Of a stretch of DNA of 64,000 bases, positions 45,832 through 54,377 are shown piece by piece. Within the stretch, counting starts at the first letter, position 1; each line of letters starts with the position of its first letter. Source of the DNA: CAWAPS01 sp963783945 (GTDB lineage: Bacteria > Actinomycetota > Acidimicrobiia > Acidimicrobiales > Palsa-688). The notes under the pieces were generated by a model, which saw only the letters and a list, made by a program, of their open reading frames with translations, did not search any database and was not told the origin of the DNA. The stretch covers positions 1 to 64,000 of the forward strand of contig CAWAPS010000025.1 of NCBI GenBank assembly GCA_963783945.1. Direction: 5' to 3'. A program made the translations under genes and the position numbers.

Positions 45832-46814
45832 GCCGCCACTTCCGAGGAATTGCCGGTGTCCCGTAACGACCGGCCCGTATACCGCAAGAACACGTCATCG
45901 AGCGTGGGCTCCGAGAGACTGATCGACTTCAGCGCAATCTGCTCCCGATCGAACAGTCGGAGCAGCTCGGGCAGCGCGGCGCCGCCGTCCTCTACATATA
46001 GACGCAGCCCGCCGTCTTCAACACCAATCTCCCGGATGAACGGCTCGGTTCGCAAGAGCGCGCTTGCTCGTTCGACGAGCCCTTCGTCAACAAGCCCGAG
46101 CACCACCGAATCGCCGACAACCTCGCGCTTGAGCTCGCGAGGGGTCCCCTCGGCGACGATCGAGCCATGGTCCATGATCGTCAGCCGGTCACAGAGAGCA
46201 TCGGCTTCTTCCAGGTAGTGCGTGGTCAAAAAGACCGTCGATCCGCGCTCTCGGATGGCCCGGATGTGGTCCCACAGGTTCGCCCGGTTCTGCGGATCGA
46301 GGCCGGTGGTGGGCTCGTCGAGGAACAACACCTCGGGTTGGTGAATGAGCCCGAGGGCGACGTCGAGACGCCGGCGCTGGCCACCCGAAAAGGTCGCGAC
46401 CTTCCGATCGGCGAATTCAGTGAGGTCGAGCACCGCGGCGAGCTCTTTCGCCCGCTGGCGCACGGTGTCGAGATCAACTCCGTAGAGGCGGCCCTGGAGG
46501 ACGAGGTTCTCCCAGCCCGTCGACAGGTCGTCGGCACCACCCGCTTGGCTGACGTAGCCGATCCGTTGACGCACCTGCTTCGGATCGCGCGCGACGTCGG
46601 AGCCGGCAACGGTCGCCGTGCCCGAGTCGATGGGCAACAGCGTCGTGAGCATTCGGAGCGTCGTCGTCTTTCCGGCTCCATTCGGTCCGAGGAAACCGAA
46701 GATCTCGCCCCGACCGACCTCGAAGCTGACGCCTTTGACCGCTTCGACGCTTGCTTTCCTGACGCGGAAACTCTTGCGGAGATCCTCCGTCGTGATGACT
46801 TCGTCCATCTTCAC
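45828..46814 (-). CDS. ABC transporter ATPase, DrrA-like
   Basis: 328 residues: Walker A GPNGAGKTTTLRML, Q-loop VSQAGG, signature FSGGQRRRLDVALGL, Walker B LFLDEPTTGLDP and H-loop TTHYLEEAD, then the C-terminal extension ending SLSEPTLDDVFLRYTGRSLR typical of daunorubicin-resistance (DrrA) ATPases. Start at ATG 46814 or two codons later. The gene follows the MFS gene by 133 bp on the same strand. Confidence 0.93.
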   Translation of the reverse strand: MKMDEVITTEDLRKSFRVRKASVEAVKGVSFEVGRGEIFGFLGPNGAGKTTTLRMLTTLLPIDSGTATVAGSDVARDPKQVRQRIGYVSQAGGADDLSTGWENLVLQGRLYGVDLDTVRQRAKELAAVLDLTEFADRKVATFSGGQRRRLDVALGLIHQPEVLFLDEPTTGLDPQNRANLWDHIRAIRERGSTVFLTTHYLEEADALCDRLTIMDHGSIVAEGTPRELKREVVGDSVVLGLVDEGLVERASALLRTEPFIREIGVEDGGLRLYVEDGGAALPELLRLFDREQIALKSISLSEPTLDDVFLRYTGRSLRDTGNSSEVAA

Positions 46815-46947
46815 TCTCCTCGCTCGAGTGGGTCGTGTCGCTGTTTGGGGTCAAAGGGTGGTCGGCACTGAACAGCGAGCCATGTCCCGTTTGCGCACTC
46901 TGAGAGCGTGTGTGGATAAGTGAGGTGCATTACCGAGGTTGTTCTCA

Positions 46948-48501
46948 TCACACAGGCGAGCCCAGTGGCTGTTTGGGTTCTGGTGTCGGTTGGTGGTGTG
47001 AGACCACGAAGTCCCGACGTCGGATGAGGACAGTGGAACAGACCGCTCCAACGAGAGCCAAGACACCGCTGACGACGAGCAGAACGTCTAGCGCACTAGC
47101 GAAGCTGGCGTGAATGGCAGCGACAAACGGTGCTCGCGACGCGGGAGGCACGGCACTGATGGCCTGAGCAGCGTTTCCCTGTTGGATGGCGGTGACGACG
47201 CCAGGCAGGTGCCGATCGAGAGATGGGATGCCGCTGAGGGCGTGGCCCAAGTTCTGGCGGAGAGAGGACGCGAAGACCGACCCGTAGACCGCGATGCCCG
47301 TGGCGATGCCGATCTCGCGAAAGGTGGTGTTGACGCCTGAAGCCATGCCGGATTGCTGGGGGGCGACGACCCCGACAGCCGTGGAAGCGAGGGGCGGGTT
47401 CACAATCCCGCTGCCGATGCCAGCCACGATGAAGCCAGGAATCAAGTGGGTCCAGGAACTACTGCCGTCGAGTCCGGTCATGAGCAATAAACCCACCCCG
47501 GTCAGCAGGAGGCCCGGCCCGATCAGCCAGCGGACGGGTATGCGATCGCTGAACACCCCGGCGAAGATCGACGAGAAAATAGCCGTCCCACTTATGAGCA
47601 GCAGCGCACTACCGGTCGCAACAGCGGAGTAGCCGAGGTCGTCTTGGAGGTAGAGGACGAGATACAAGAACATTGCGTAGAGCGAACCGTTCAAGGCGAA
47701 GGCCGCAGCCAATCCACCGCTGAAGGTGGGGATACGGAAGAGCGACAGGTCGAACAGCGGGTGGTCGGCTCGACGTTCCACTGCCACGAACGCAACGAAG
47801 AACACGACGGCGAGAGCGAGGCAGAGAGCGACACCGGTATCGCTCCACGCCAACTCTCCGGCGCGGATCAATCCGTAGACCAGGCTGACCAATCCGGCTG
47901 TGAGGGTGGCGAACCCGGCCCAGTCGGGCCGGGCCGCATGTGGCGTCTTGAACTCATCCATCTGCCAACGAGCAACGACAAGCGACGCCAAACCGACCGG
48001 CAGGTTGACCAAGAAGATGCCGCGCCAACTGATGCCGGTGGTGATGACCCCGCCCAGTACTGGTCCCAGGCCGGCGGACACCCCAGTGACCGCACCCCAG
48101 ATTCCGAATGCCATCCCCCTTTCCTTGCCGTGGAAGCTCTGGGCCAGAAGAGCCAGCGACGTGGCGAACAGGATCGCCCCGCCGATGCCTTGGGCGCTGC
48201 GGGACAGGATCAACATGATCGGCGACTGGGCTATCCCGCAGAGCAGCGAGCCGAGAGTGAAGACAATGAGACCGATGGTGAACAGCAATCGGTGCCCGTA
48301 ACGGTCGGCCAGCGAACCGGCGGTCAGTAGCACCGACGCCAGCGTCAGGGCGTAGGCATCGACGACCCACTGCATCTCACTGAAGCTGGCGTGTAGGTCC
48401 GACTGGATGGTCGGCAAGGCGACGATCACGATGGTGATGTCCAAGAGCAACATGAAGGTGGCTGCGCACACCACGATCAGGGTCCACCACTTCTTTTCCA
48501 T
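46948..48501 (-). CDS. MFS drug exporter (EmrB/QacA, 14 TMS)
   Basis: 517 residues from the ATG at 48499-48501 (MEKKWWTLIVVCAATFMLLL DITIVIVALP). A longer start at 48540 would add 13 residues of non-membrane sequence and overlap a likely operator. It has 14 membrane segments and the DHA2 motifs LLDITIVIVALPTI, GSLADRYGHR (motif A) and GPVLGGVI (motif C). Proton-driven efflux of drugs or metabolites. A divergent Lrp-type regulator gene starts 86 bp away, so this is the likely controlled operon (MFS, DrrA, DrrB, SIP). Confidence 0.92.
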   Translation of the reverse strand: MEKKWWTLIVVCAATFMLLLDITIVIVALPTIQSDLHASFSEMQWVVDAYALTLASVLLTAGSLADRYGHRLLFTIGLIVFTLGSLLCGIAQSPIMLILSRSAQGIGGAILFATSLALLAQSFHGKERGMAFGIWGAVTGVSAGLGPVLGGVITTGISWRGIFLVNLPVGLASLVVARWQMDEFKTPHAARPDWAGFATLTAGLVSLVYGLIRAGELAWSDTGVALCLALAVVFFVAFVAVERRADHPLFDLSLFRIPTFSGGLAAAFALNGSLYAMFLYLVLYLQDDLGYSAVATGSALLLISGTAIFSSIFAGVFSDRIPVRWLIGPGLLLTGVGLLLMTGLDGSSSWTHLIPGFIVAGIGSGIVNPPLASTAVGVVAPQQSGMASGVNTTFREIGIATGIAVYGSVFASSLRQNLGHALSGIPSLDRHLPGVVTAIQQGNAAQAISAVPPASRAPFVAAIHASFASALDVLLVVSGVLALVGAVCSTVLIRRRDFVVSHHQPTPEPKQPLGSPV

Positions 48502-48544
48502 GACTTGTAGCTTGTGGTGCAAACGGGGGGGCCGCCACAAGTTT

Positions 48545-48556
48545 GCGGATATCCGC
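48545..48556. promoter_or_regulatory. 12-bp palindrome in the divergent promoter region
   Basis: GCGGATATCCGC, a perfect palindrome between the MFS and Lrp-like genes. A wider inverted pair CTTGTGG/CCACAAG flanks it towards the MFS start. Likely operator for the divergent regulator; inferred from position only. Confidence 0.5.
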
Positions 48557-48587
48557 CTGATTTCGACTATGGAATAGGATGATACGC

Positions 48588-49574
48588 ATGACCTCCATCA
48601 CCATTGATCTATTGGACCGAAGAATCATTCACGCCCTTTACGTCGACCCCCGAGCGCCGTTCAGCCGCTTGGCTGAGGTCCTCGGATCCTCCGAGGCGAC
48701 TGTTTCCCGTCGCTACCGGCGCTTGTTCGACGATCGCATTCTTCGTGTCGTGGGCCAACTCGACTCCCAGCGGTTCGGCCAGTACGACTGGGCCGTCCGC
48801 ATCCGTTGCGCGCCGGGGTCCGCACCGACCGTCGCCACCAAGCTGGCGCAGCATCCGGATACGTCTTGGGTGCAGCTGACCTCGGGGGGAACCGAGATCT
48901 TCAGCATGATTCACTCTCGCGACGGCGAAGAGCGAACCCCACTGCTGCTCAGCCAGCTCTCGGTTGGTCGACAAGTCGTCGACTACGAGGCCTACTGTCT
49001 CCTCCACCTGTTCGCCACCGGATTGTCGGCTCCGCCTTGGCCGAGCGACCTCAGCCGTGGGGAGATTGCCCAACTTCTCTGTTCGGCACGGGACAGTCCA
49101 TCGATCGATCGCCCGAAGACAAAGGTGCAGGACTCCGACTGGCCGCTCGTCCAAGCCCTTGCCGACGACGGCCGCGCTCCTTATCGGCAGTTGGCAGCGC
49201 GCACGCATTGGCACGAGACGACCGTCCGACGGCGAGTCGAAGAGCTCATTGCCTCAGGCGTCCTGTTTTTTGACCTGGACCTCGCCAGCGACGCTTTTGA
49301 GAATCGCCCTCAGGCCCTGTTATGGATGTCTGTGGCCCCTCGAAATCTGAGAGACATCGGACAAGCCTTGGCCAGCCGCCCCGAATTTCCTTTTGTCGCC
49401 GCCACCAGCGGATCCACCAATCTTCTCGCGGCGCTGGTCTGTCCAGACGACCGCTCGCTCTACGAGTACCTCACCGACGAAATGACCACCCTTGACGGCC
49501 TCAGCCACATCGAAACCGCCCCTGTGATGGAATTCGTCAAGATGCACGCCACCATGGCCCAGCTCCGACAATGA
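48588..49574 (+). CDS. Lrp/AsnC-family regulator (tandem AsnC HTH)
   Basis: 328 residues from the ATG at 48588, which has AGGA 8 bases upstream; the ATG at 48579 is too close to that site. Two AsnC-type winged helices are present (residues about 3-60: LLDRRIIHALYVDPRAPFSR LAEVLGSSEATVSRRYRRL; and about 185-240: DSDWPLVQALADDGRAPYRQ LAARTHWHETTVRRRVEEL), each followed by a RAM-like alpha/beta domain. A double-length Lrp protein of this type is common in actinobacteria. It probably controls the divergent efflux operon. Confidence 0.88.
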   Translation: MTSITIDLLDRRIIHALYVDPRAPFSRLAEVLGSSEATVSRRYRRLFDDRILRVVGQLDSQRFGQYDWAVRIRCAPGSAPTVATKLAQHPDTSWVQLTSGGTEIFSMIHSRDGEERTPLLLSQLSVGRQVVDYEAYCLLHLFATGLSAPPWPSDLSRGEIAQLLCSARDSPSIDRPKTKVQDSDWPLVQALADDGRAPYRQLAARTHWHETTVRRRVEELIASGVLFFDLDLASDAFENRPQALLWMSVAPRNLRDIGQALASRPEFPFVAATSGSTNLLAALVCPDDRSLYEYLTDEMTTLDGLSHIETAPVMEFVKMHATMAQLRQ

Positions 49575-49592
49575 CGGGAACGATACTGAGAC

Positions 49593-49613
49593 CTTCGGGT
49601 TGATGACCCGAAG
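49593..49613. repeat. CTTCGGG-type hairpin, copy 3
   Basis: CTTCGGGT/ACCCGAAG (8-bp stem) around TGATG, 19 bp after the Lrp-like stop. Position suits a transcription terminator, but there is no U-tract. Confidence 0.6.
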
Positions 49614-49685
49614 ACGGCGCGTTGACCCTCGAGTTTGGCTGGCTCACCGCCCTCTCGCTGCGTGCCCGGTACTACGCGAATGTCT

Positions 49686-50606
49686 TTAGGTGATAAAGCG
49701 GTGGATAGCCTCGTTGGCGTGGTCCTGAAACGACGGGTTGGCCAGGTTGGGGAGGAAGTCTGCTTGGTTGACCATGGGACCTTTAAGCGTGTTGGCCGCG
49801 CTGGCGTAGAACACGCCGCTCGACAGGGTCGGGTCGGCGACGCCGTCGACCAGTCGCTTCGCGCCCACGTCAAGTTTGTGGGAGAGACCCAGGGTGGGCA
49901 TGACGTATTTGGCCCCTATACGCATCGGCAATGGGAGGTCACTGGCTGCTTGGGTGCCTTTGGTGTTGCCGGGGCTCACGGTGATGAAGCGGCGGTCGGG
50001 GTGTTGGCGGGCCAGGTAGGCCATCCATAGGGCGCCAATGTACTTGGCCTGCCCGAAAGCTAGGTTGAAGTCAGCTTTTTTGCCGGCGAAATAGCTGCCG
50101 TCGATGACAGTGGCGAGCTCGTCGGCGGAGTGTGAGACGAACGATGGCCCCCTCATCCGCAACTTCGGGACTCCCCTGACTGCTTCACTTCCTGACAAGA
50201 CCGCAACCTCGCCAAGCCGATCTTCTTTCAGGAGCCCTTCGAGGAGGACGACGTGGCCAAGGACGTTCGTCGCGAACACGGTGGTGACCCCATCAGCGGT
50301 CAATTCCAACGTCTGCGGGCCAATGACACCAGCGTTCATGACCAGCGCGTCGACGGATCCGTTGATGGCGTCAAGGCCGGCGCGGACCGAATCCAGATCG
50401 GCGACGTCCATGAGAATGATGTCAAAGATGTGCCGGCCGGTCACGGCTTCGAGATCGGCCTTTGCCGCTATTGCCCGATCTCTGTTTCGGCACGCAAGGT
50501 AGATGCGCGCCATCTCGGGACGTAGTGCTAGTTGCCGGGCCACGTCCTTGCCGATCCCGGCGTTGGCGCCCGTGATCAGCACGGTCTTTCCTGGGAGTGT
50601 GCTCAT
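49686..50606 (-). CDS. SDR-family oxidoreductase, atypical catalytic Tyr
   Basis: 306 residues with the nucleotide-binding TGANAGIG motif near residue 12, NAG at VMNAGVIG, and the active-site Ser in VAVLSGSEA. At the usual YxxxK position the sequence is AFGQAKYIG: the Lys is present but the Tyr is Phe. A Tyr lies just after the Lys. Length suits the retinol-dehydrogenase/light-dependent-reductase-like branch. Likely the third gene of an operon with DUF1330 and another SDR. Substrate unknown. Confidence 0.85.
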   Translation of the reverse strand: MSTLPGKTVLITGANAGIGKDVARQLALRPEMARIYLACRNRDRAIAAKADLEAVTGRHIFDIILMDVADLDSVRAGLDAINGSVDALVMNAGVIGPQTLELTADGVTTVFATNVLGHVVLLEGLLKEDRLGEVAVLSGSEAVRGVPKLRMRGPSFVSHSADELATVIDGSYFAGKKADFNLAFGQAKYIGALWMAYLARQHPDRRFITVSPGNTKGTQAASDLPLPMRIGAKYVMPTLGLSHKLDVGAKRLVDGVADPTLSSGVFYASAANTLKGPMVNQADFLPNLANPSFQDHANEAIHRFIT

Positions 50607-50742
50607 TGGTACTTCCTCTCGTTTTCTGCGGGCCTAGTCAGGCAGGACAGCCCTTGCCAGGTTCCGTTCTCCGTTGCTCCCGGGTTGCTATAGACCCGTA
50701 GCGGGTCGACGAGCACGTTGGCACCGGGTGGAGCGACCTCGA

Positions 50743-51036
50743 TCAGCTAGGTAGGCCGTCTAGCAAGCTGAAACGGGCATCCATCGCGACACTTCGGACA
50801 TCGATCAGCCGCTGATATTCAGGCGAGTTGTACCACTTGAGGGCCGTCTCACGGTCAGTAAACCGCACGAGTGCTCCTGAAATGAGCGAGCCATCGCCGT
50901 GCAGGACTTCCCAGTTGCTGTTGGCGAGAGCCTCGCCTCCGTGCTCTTTGGCCGTCTGCCCAGCAAAGGGGGCGTATTTCTCACGGTACGCTTCCGGGTC
51001 CTTGACTGTGAATTCGACAATCACGTATGCGCTCAT
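50743..51036 (-). CDS. DUF1330 protein
   Basis: 97 residues with the DUF1330 pattern AYVIVEFTVKDPEAYREKYA and WYNSPEYQRLIDVRSVAMDA RF. A ferredoxin-like (dimeric alpha-beta barrel) fold of unclear function. Lies 73 bp after the SDR gene on the same strand, with another SDR downstream. Confidence 0.9.
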   Translation of the reverse strand: MSAYVIVEFTVKDPEAYREKYAPFAGQTAKEHGGEALANSNWEVLHGDGSLISGALVRFTDRETALKWYNSPEYQRLIDVRSVAMDARFSLLDGLPS

Positions 51037-51109
51037 GTTGATACTCCTTCGTAGTTAGTTGTGATCTGTGTTCTAGGACTTCACTCGTAAACGTTGACGC
51101 CGACAGGCG

Positions 51110-51859
51110 TTACGTAGCTGATCGGCCTCCGTCGACCGCAAGAGTGACGCCGTGGACGAAGCTGGCATCATCGCTGGCGAGAAAGACGATCGCCGCAGCA
51201 AGTTCCTCGGGCTCAGCGACGCGACCTGCTGGTGCTAGTGCTGCGAGCTGATTCACCATCTCTTCGGGCACTGCTTCCATCATCCGGGTGCGCGTCGGGC
51301 CGGGGGCAACGGCGTTGACCCGAACACCACTCGGGCCGTATTCGGCGGCCCAGGTCTTGGTCAACAGTTCGAGGGCTGCCCGGCTGGCGCCATAGAGAGC
51401 CATGCCCGCCTGCCCAAAGCTGGCGACCATCGTGGAGATGCTGACGATCGAACCCCATCCGCGTTCGGCCATAGCTGGCGCCAGTGACGCGACGAGGAAG
51501 AACGGAATCTTGACGTTCAGTGCAAAGGTCTCGTCGAACTCTGCTTCGGTGGCTGCGTTGCTTGGTCCGAGCAAGGCAATGCCAGCGTTGTTGATGAGGA
51601 TGTCGACGTGACCGTCGCCTGCCTCAGTGGCCCACTCGACCAGCTCCTGGGCTGATTGCAGATCGCTCAACGTGGTGAGCTTGAACGATGCGCGACCGCC
51701 GGTACCTTCGATCTCGGCGACCACGTCCTTGGCTCGTTGTTCGTCGCGTCCGACGACCAGTAAGTGAGCGCCGCGGGCGGCCAAGCCGATGGCTGTTGCC
51801 TGGCCGATCCCGCTCGTCGAGCCCGTTACCAGAGCTGTCTTGCCCTTTAGGTCAGTCAT
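51110..51859 (-). CDS. SDR-family oxidoreductase
   Basis: 249 residues of classical SDR form: TGSTSGIG near residue 12, NNAG, catalytic Ser in SIVSISTMVAS, then LYGASRAALE where the usual YxxxK Lys is Arg, and PGPTRTRM. The Tyr is kept. Arg at this position occurs in some SDRs but can lower activity. Divergent from the TetR gene 97 bp away, which probably controls it. Confidence 0.88.
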   Translation of the reverse strand: MTDLKGKTALVTGSTSGIGQATAIGLAARGAHLLVVGRDEQRAKDVVAEIEGTGGRASFKLTTLSDLQSAQELVEWATEAGDGHVDILINNAGIALLGPSNAATEAEFDETFALNVKIPFFLVASLAPAMAERGWGSIVSISTMVASFGQAGMALYGASRAALELLTKTWAAEYGPSGVRVNAVAPGPTRTRMMEAVPEEMVNQLAALAPAGRVAEPEELAAAIVFLASDDASFVHGVTLAVDGGRSAT

Positions 51860-51883
51860 GCGATGTGTTGTCCTCTCGCTCCA

Positions 51884-51935
51884 AACTGGGTCGTGTGACT
51901 CACTTTGACAGATCAGAACTGGGTTGTCAAACTCA
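51884..51935. promoter_or_regulatory. Repeated operator-like sites between SDR and TetR genes
   Basis: Two 19-bp direct repeats of AACTGGGTyGTsnvACTCA form at 51884-51902 and 51917-51935 (33-bp period), plus an inverted pair TTTGACA/TGTCAAA (51904-51910/51925-51931). Position between divergent genes suits autoregulated TetR binding. Confidence 0.6.
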
Positions 51936-51956
51936 GAATCCTGTTAACATTGGTGC

Positions 51957-52562
51957 ATGGTCAACGAGACGAGTGACCGGCCGAGGCTCACCCCCAAGGG
52001 AGCACGCGTCCGGGCACGAATAGTGGAGGAGGCCGCCGCCCTGATCCATGAGCGCGGGGTGGCGAGTACCACCTTGGAAGACGTCAAGGTGGCGGCGGAA
52101 GTCAGCGGCTCTCAGATGTACCACTACTTTCCCGACAAGAACGAACTCGTGCAGGCGGTCATCGACTACCAAGCCGACGCCATCGTCAATCGGCAGCGGC
52201 ATGTGCTCAGCAGCGCGAGCGGAGTCGAAGCCTGGCGGAACATGGTGATCACCGCAGCGAAGCGGACCAAAGCAAAGGGGGGCTGCCAACTTGGCTCGCT
52301 CGTTGGTCAACTCGCCGAGAGTGACCCCGAGGCCCGAGCGCTAATCGCGGCAGGGTTCGATCAGTGGGCAGCCGCCATCGGCGATGGGCTGAGATCCCTT
52401 CATGCCGACGGGAAGCTCCCGCCCGACATCGATCCGGACGACCTCGCCACTACTCTGCTCGCCACGCTCCAAGGAGGACTTCTACTGGCGCAGGTGCAAA
52501 GGAGTACCCGTCCGTTCGAGACTGCCGTAAATACCCTCCTTGCCCTTGCCATCGACAGATGA
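51957..52562 (+). CDS. TetR-family regulator
   Basis: 201 residues. The N-terminal helix-turn-helix (residues 17-65) reads RIVEEAAALIHERGVASTTL EDVKVAAEVSGSQMYHYFPD KNELVQAV. The C-terminal ligand domain has a conserved-looking GGCQLGSLVGQLAESDPEA stretch with a single Cys that may be redox- or ligand-sensing, as in other TetR_C members with KGC. It probably represses the divergent SDR/DUF1330/SDR operon and itself. Confidence 0.92.
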   Translation: MVNETSDRPRLTPKGARVRARIVEEAAALIHERGVASTTLEDVKVAAEVSGSQMYHYFPDKNELVQAVIDYQADAIVNRQRHVLSSASGVEAWRNMVITAAKRTKAKGGCQLGSLVGQLAESDPEARALIAAGFDQWAAAIGDGLRSLHADGKLPPDIDPDDLATTLLATLQGGLLLAQVQRSTRPFETAVNTLLALAIDR

Positions 52563-52791
52563 ACCCAAGCCGGGTTCGTTCACAGCCATCGCCGAGGTCG
52601 GCTCACTGGTCTTGGTTGATTAACGTGCATGCACACGACGCGCTTGAGGACCCGCTGCCGTTCGTGATGCGGGACACCTCGTCGCTCCCAGTGGGTTGCT
52701 CAGGTGTGGCTTTCCGTGCGCTCATTCAGTCGACCCTGACTGGTCGTGCCTCTTGGACGTGGACCGGCCTCGTCAAGATGGAGGGAATTCG

Positions 52792-53103
52792 ATGACAGCT
52801 CCTCGCGTGGGTGAGACGTTCCGCCTCGACCTCGACGGGACGGCAATTGCCGGCCGCTACATCGAAGTAGATCCCCCGCATCGCATGCTGCTTAGATGGG
52901 ACCGTCAAGGAAGCGACGCAACGACGCCGACACCTACATTCATTGAGATCACGTTCACCCCGACGGGTGACGGCACAAATGTGAGGGTGCAATTCTCTGG
53001 CCTAAGTGCGGAGGATGCCGCGTTCTATCCGCAACTCTGGGCGCGTCACCTTGACCGGATTGCGGCTGCCTTCGCTGGCGCCGAACCCGCGCATGGCAAC
53101 TGA
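52792..53103 (+). CDS. AHSA1/SRPBCC-like protein, N-terminally short
   Basis: 103 residues from the ATG at 52792 (GGAGGG upstream). It reads PRVGETFRLDLDGTAIAGRY IEVDPPHRMLLRWD ... IEITFTPTGDGTNVRVQFSG LSAEDAAFY and the long C-terminal helix, the last two thirds of an AHSA1 fold. The N-terminal strand and helix (ALTDPELLARW in relatives) can be guessed upstream in another frame, so truncation by an indel is likely. Confidence 0.65.
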   Translation: MTAPRVGETFRLDLDGTAIAGRYIEVDPPHRMLLRWDRQGSDATTPTPTFIEITFTPTGDGTNVRVQFSGLSAEDAAFYPQLWARHLDRIAAAFAGAEPAHGN

Positions 53104-53342
53104 GTCAAGAACCGCATCCTGTGAGGTCAATCCTCAAGTCCACTACTGGTGTCGCGGCGGGGCGGAAACAGACGCCATCGGTGTCGGTTGATCGGATTGT
53201 CTTCGGATCTAGCTCGCTTGGCAGAGGTGCTCGACCCGCTGTTTGAGAGCCAGGCTGAAGGCGGAGCAAGCGCTACTCAGCGATTGGCTAGACCGACTGG
53301 TGAGGGGCGAGAGATCGAGCTGACCTTCTAAGGCACTGGAAC

Positions 53343-53363
53343 CTTCGGGTTGAGGACCCGAAG
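53343..53363. repeat. CTTCGGG-type hairpin, copy 4
   Basis: CTTCGGGT/ACCCGAAG around TGAGG. Flanked at about 25 bp by GTCGGCCGGACACCCG, which resembles the sequence after copy 2 (GTCGGCGGACACCCC), so flanking DNA is partly shared too. Confidence 0.6.
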
Positions 53364-53409
53364 CTGGTCCGAAACTCAGCCCCTGTCGGCCGGACACCCG
53401 TGGTCTCGT

Positions 53410-53571
53410 TTATTGCTCCTCCATGTGGGCGATGATGACTCGCAGCCGTCTTACTTCCTCCACCAGTTCCAGCACGACCCGGTCCATCAGCGTGTGACGC
53501 TCGCGGGCTCCGCGCTCGATACTCTCCAGCCGCTCCTCGGTCAGGTTTCCCGCTGCCACGGTGGCGAACAT
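53410..53571 (-). CDS. Small helical protein
   Basis: 53 residues: MFATVAAGNLTEERLESIER GARERHTLMDRVVLELVEEV RRLRVIIAHMEEQ. Two helices with heptad-like leucines/valines and no proline or glycine after residue 22. Start ATG at 53569-53571; a stop lies in frame shortly before. Opposite strand to the YaaA-like gene, divergent. Not recognised. Confidence 0.5.
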   Translation of the reverse strand: MFATVAAGNLTEERLESIERGARERHTLMDRVVLELVEEVRRLRVIIAHMEEQ

Positions 53572-53687
53572 ATGTTCGTAGAGGGATCCTTGTCAAGGGT
53601 GAGACCAACCTCGACCTCTGGGGCGTCCGGTCGCCTCCCTGGCAAGAACCTCGGTCTTCTGATTTTCATCGCCGTACGCTCGTCGAC

Positions 53688-54377
53688 ATGGCTTCCTCGC
53701 GCCTGTTGGTGATCTCAAGCTGTACGGGCGACAAGGTGGTGAACACCCCGGCGGAGTTGAAGCTCGAGGACTTCGCCGAGGCAGATCGCCTCGAGCGAAG
53801 AGAGCACGAGTTCGCCTCATTTCGCCGGCCGGCGAGCGTGATGTACACGGGCAAGCAACACGAGTACCTCATGCGCGGCGTCGACCAGCTGCGCCAAGCC
53901 TACGGAGACTCCTTCGTCGATCTCCGAATCGTCTCGGCGGGATACGGCCTGATCGAAGAAGATCGAGTGATCTGTCCGTACGACGTGACGTTCAGCAAAA
54001 TGGGCAAGCCACAACGTCGGACGTGGGGGCGGCATCTCGGCGTGCCTAGCGATGTCCGAGCGGCCCTCGCGGACTTCGACGTCGTGATCTTCCTTCTCGG
54101 ATCTGACTACCTCGATGCGATCGATCCGCCGATCGCGGCACGCGACGGACAACGCTTGGTCTTCCTCGCGAAACGATCCGAGTCGTCGCGACTCGCCGGC
54201 GGTGGCGTCGTCACCGTACCGGCCGGACGATCCGAGACCAGATACGGCGCGGGATATGTGGCGCTGAAGGGAAAGATGTTCGAACGTTTCGCTGAAGCCC
54301 TGGCTGGGTGTAGCGGGCTCCTCGAAGAGATCAAGGCCGATCGTTCACCGTCGACCTTCCTCAACGCTCTCGGCTGA
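53688..54377 (+). CDS. YaaA/DUF6884-like protein
   Basis: 229 residues. The pattern LLVISSCTGDK near the start, PASVMYTGKQHEYLMRGVDQ LRQAYG and LRIVSAGYGLIEEDRVICPY DVTFSKM matches the DUF6884/YaaA-type superfamily (typical ..SCS..K...YTG..F......ILSAKHGL...I.PYD.TL). Members occur in phage and mobile islands; one superfamily member, DpdC, takes part in making 7-deazaguanine DNA. That role is not shown here. Stop and next start overlap (ATGA), so it is coupled to the GIY-YIG-like gene. Confidence 0.65.
   Translation: MASSRLLVISSCTGDKVVNTPAELKLEDFAEADRLERREHEFASFRRPASVMYTGKQHEYLMRGVDQLRQAYGDSFVDLRIVSAGYGLIEEDRVICPYDVTFSKMGKPQRRTWGRHLGVPSDVRAALADFDVVIFLLGSDYLDAIDPPIAARDGQRLVFLAKRSESSRLAGGGVVTVPAGRSETRYGAGYVALKGKMFERFAEALAGCSGLLEEIKADRSPSTFLNALG

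Noticed and set aside
45004..46218. Plus-strand frame of about 400 codons opposite the ABC genes
   Set aside because: Opposes two intact ABC transporter genes and has the Arg/Glu/His-rich shadow composition.
53288..53608. Longer minus-strand frame over the small ORF at 53410-53571
   Set aside because: It is in a different frame, Arg/Ser-rich and crosses the CTTCGGG hairpin; the 53-residue frame is more protein-like.
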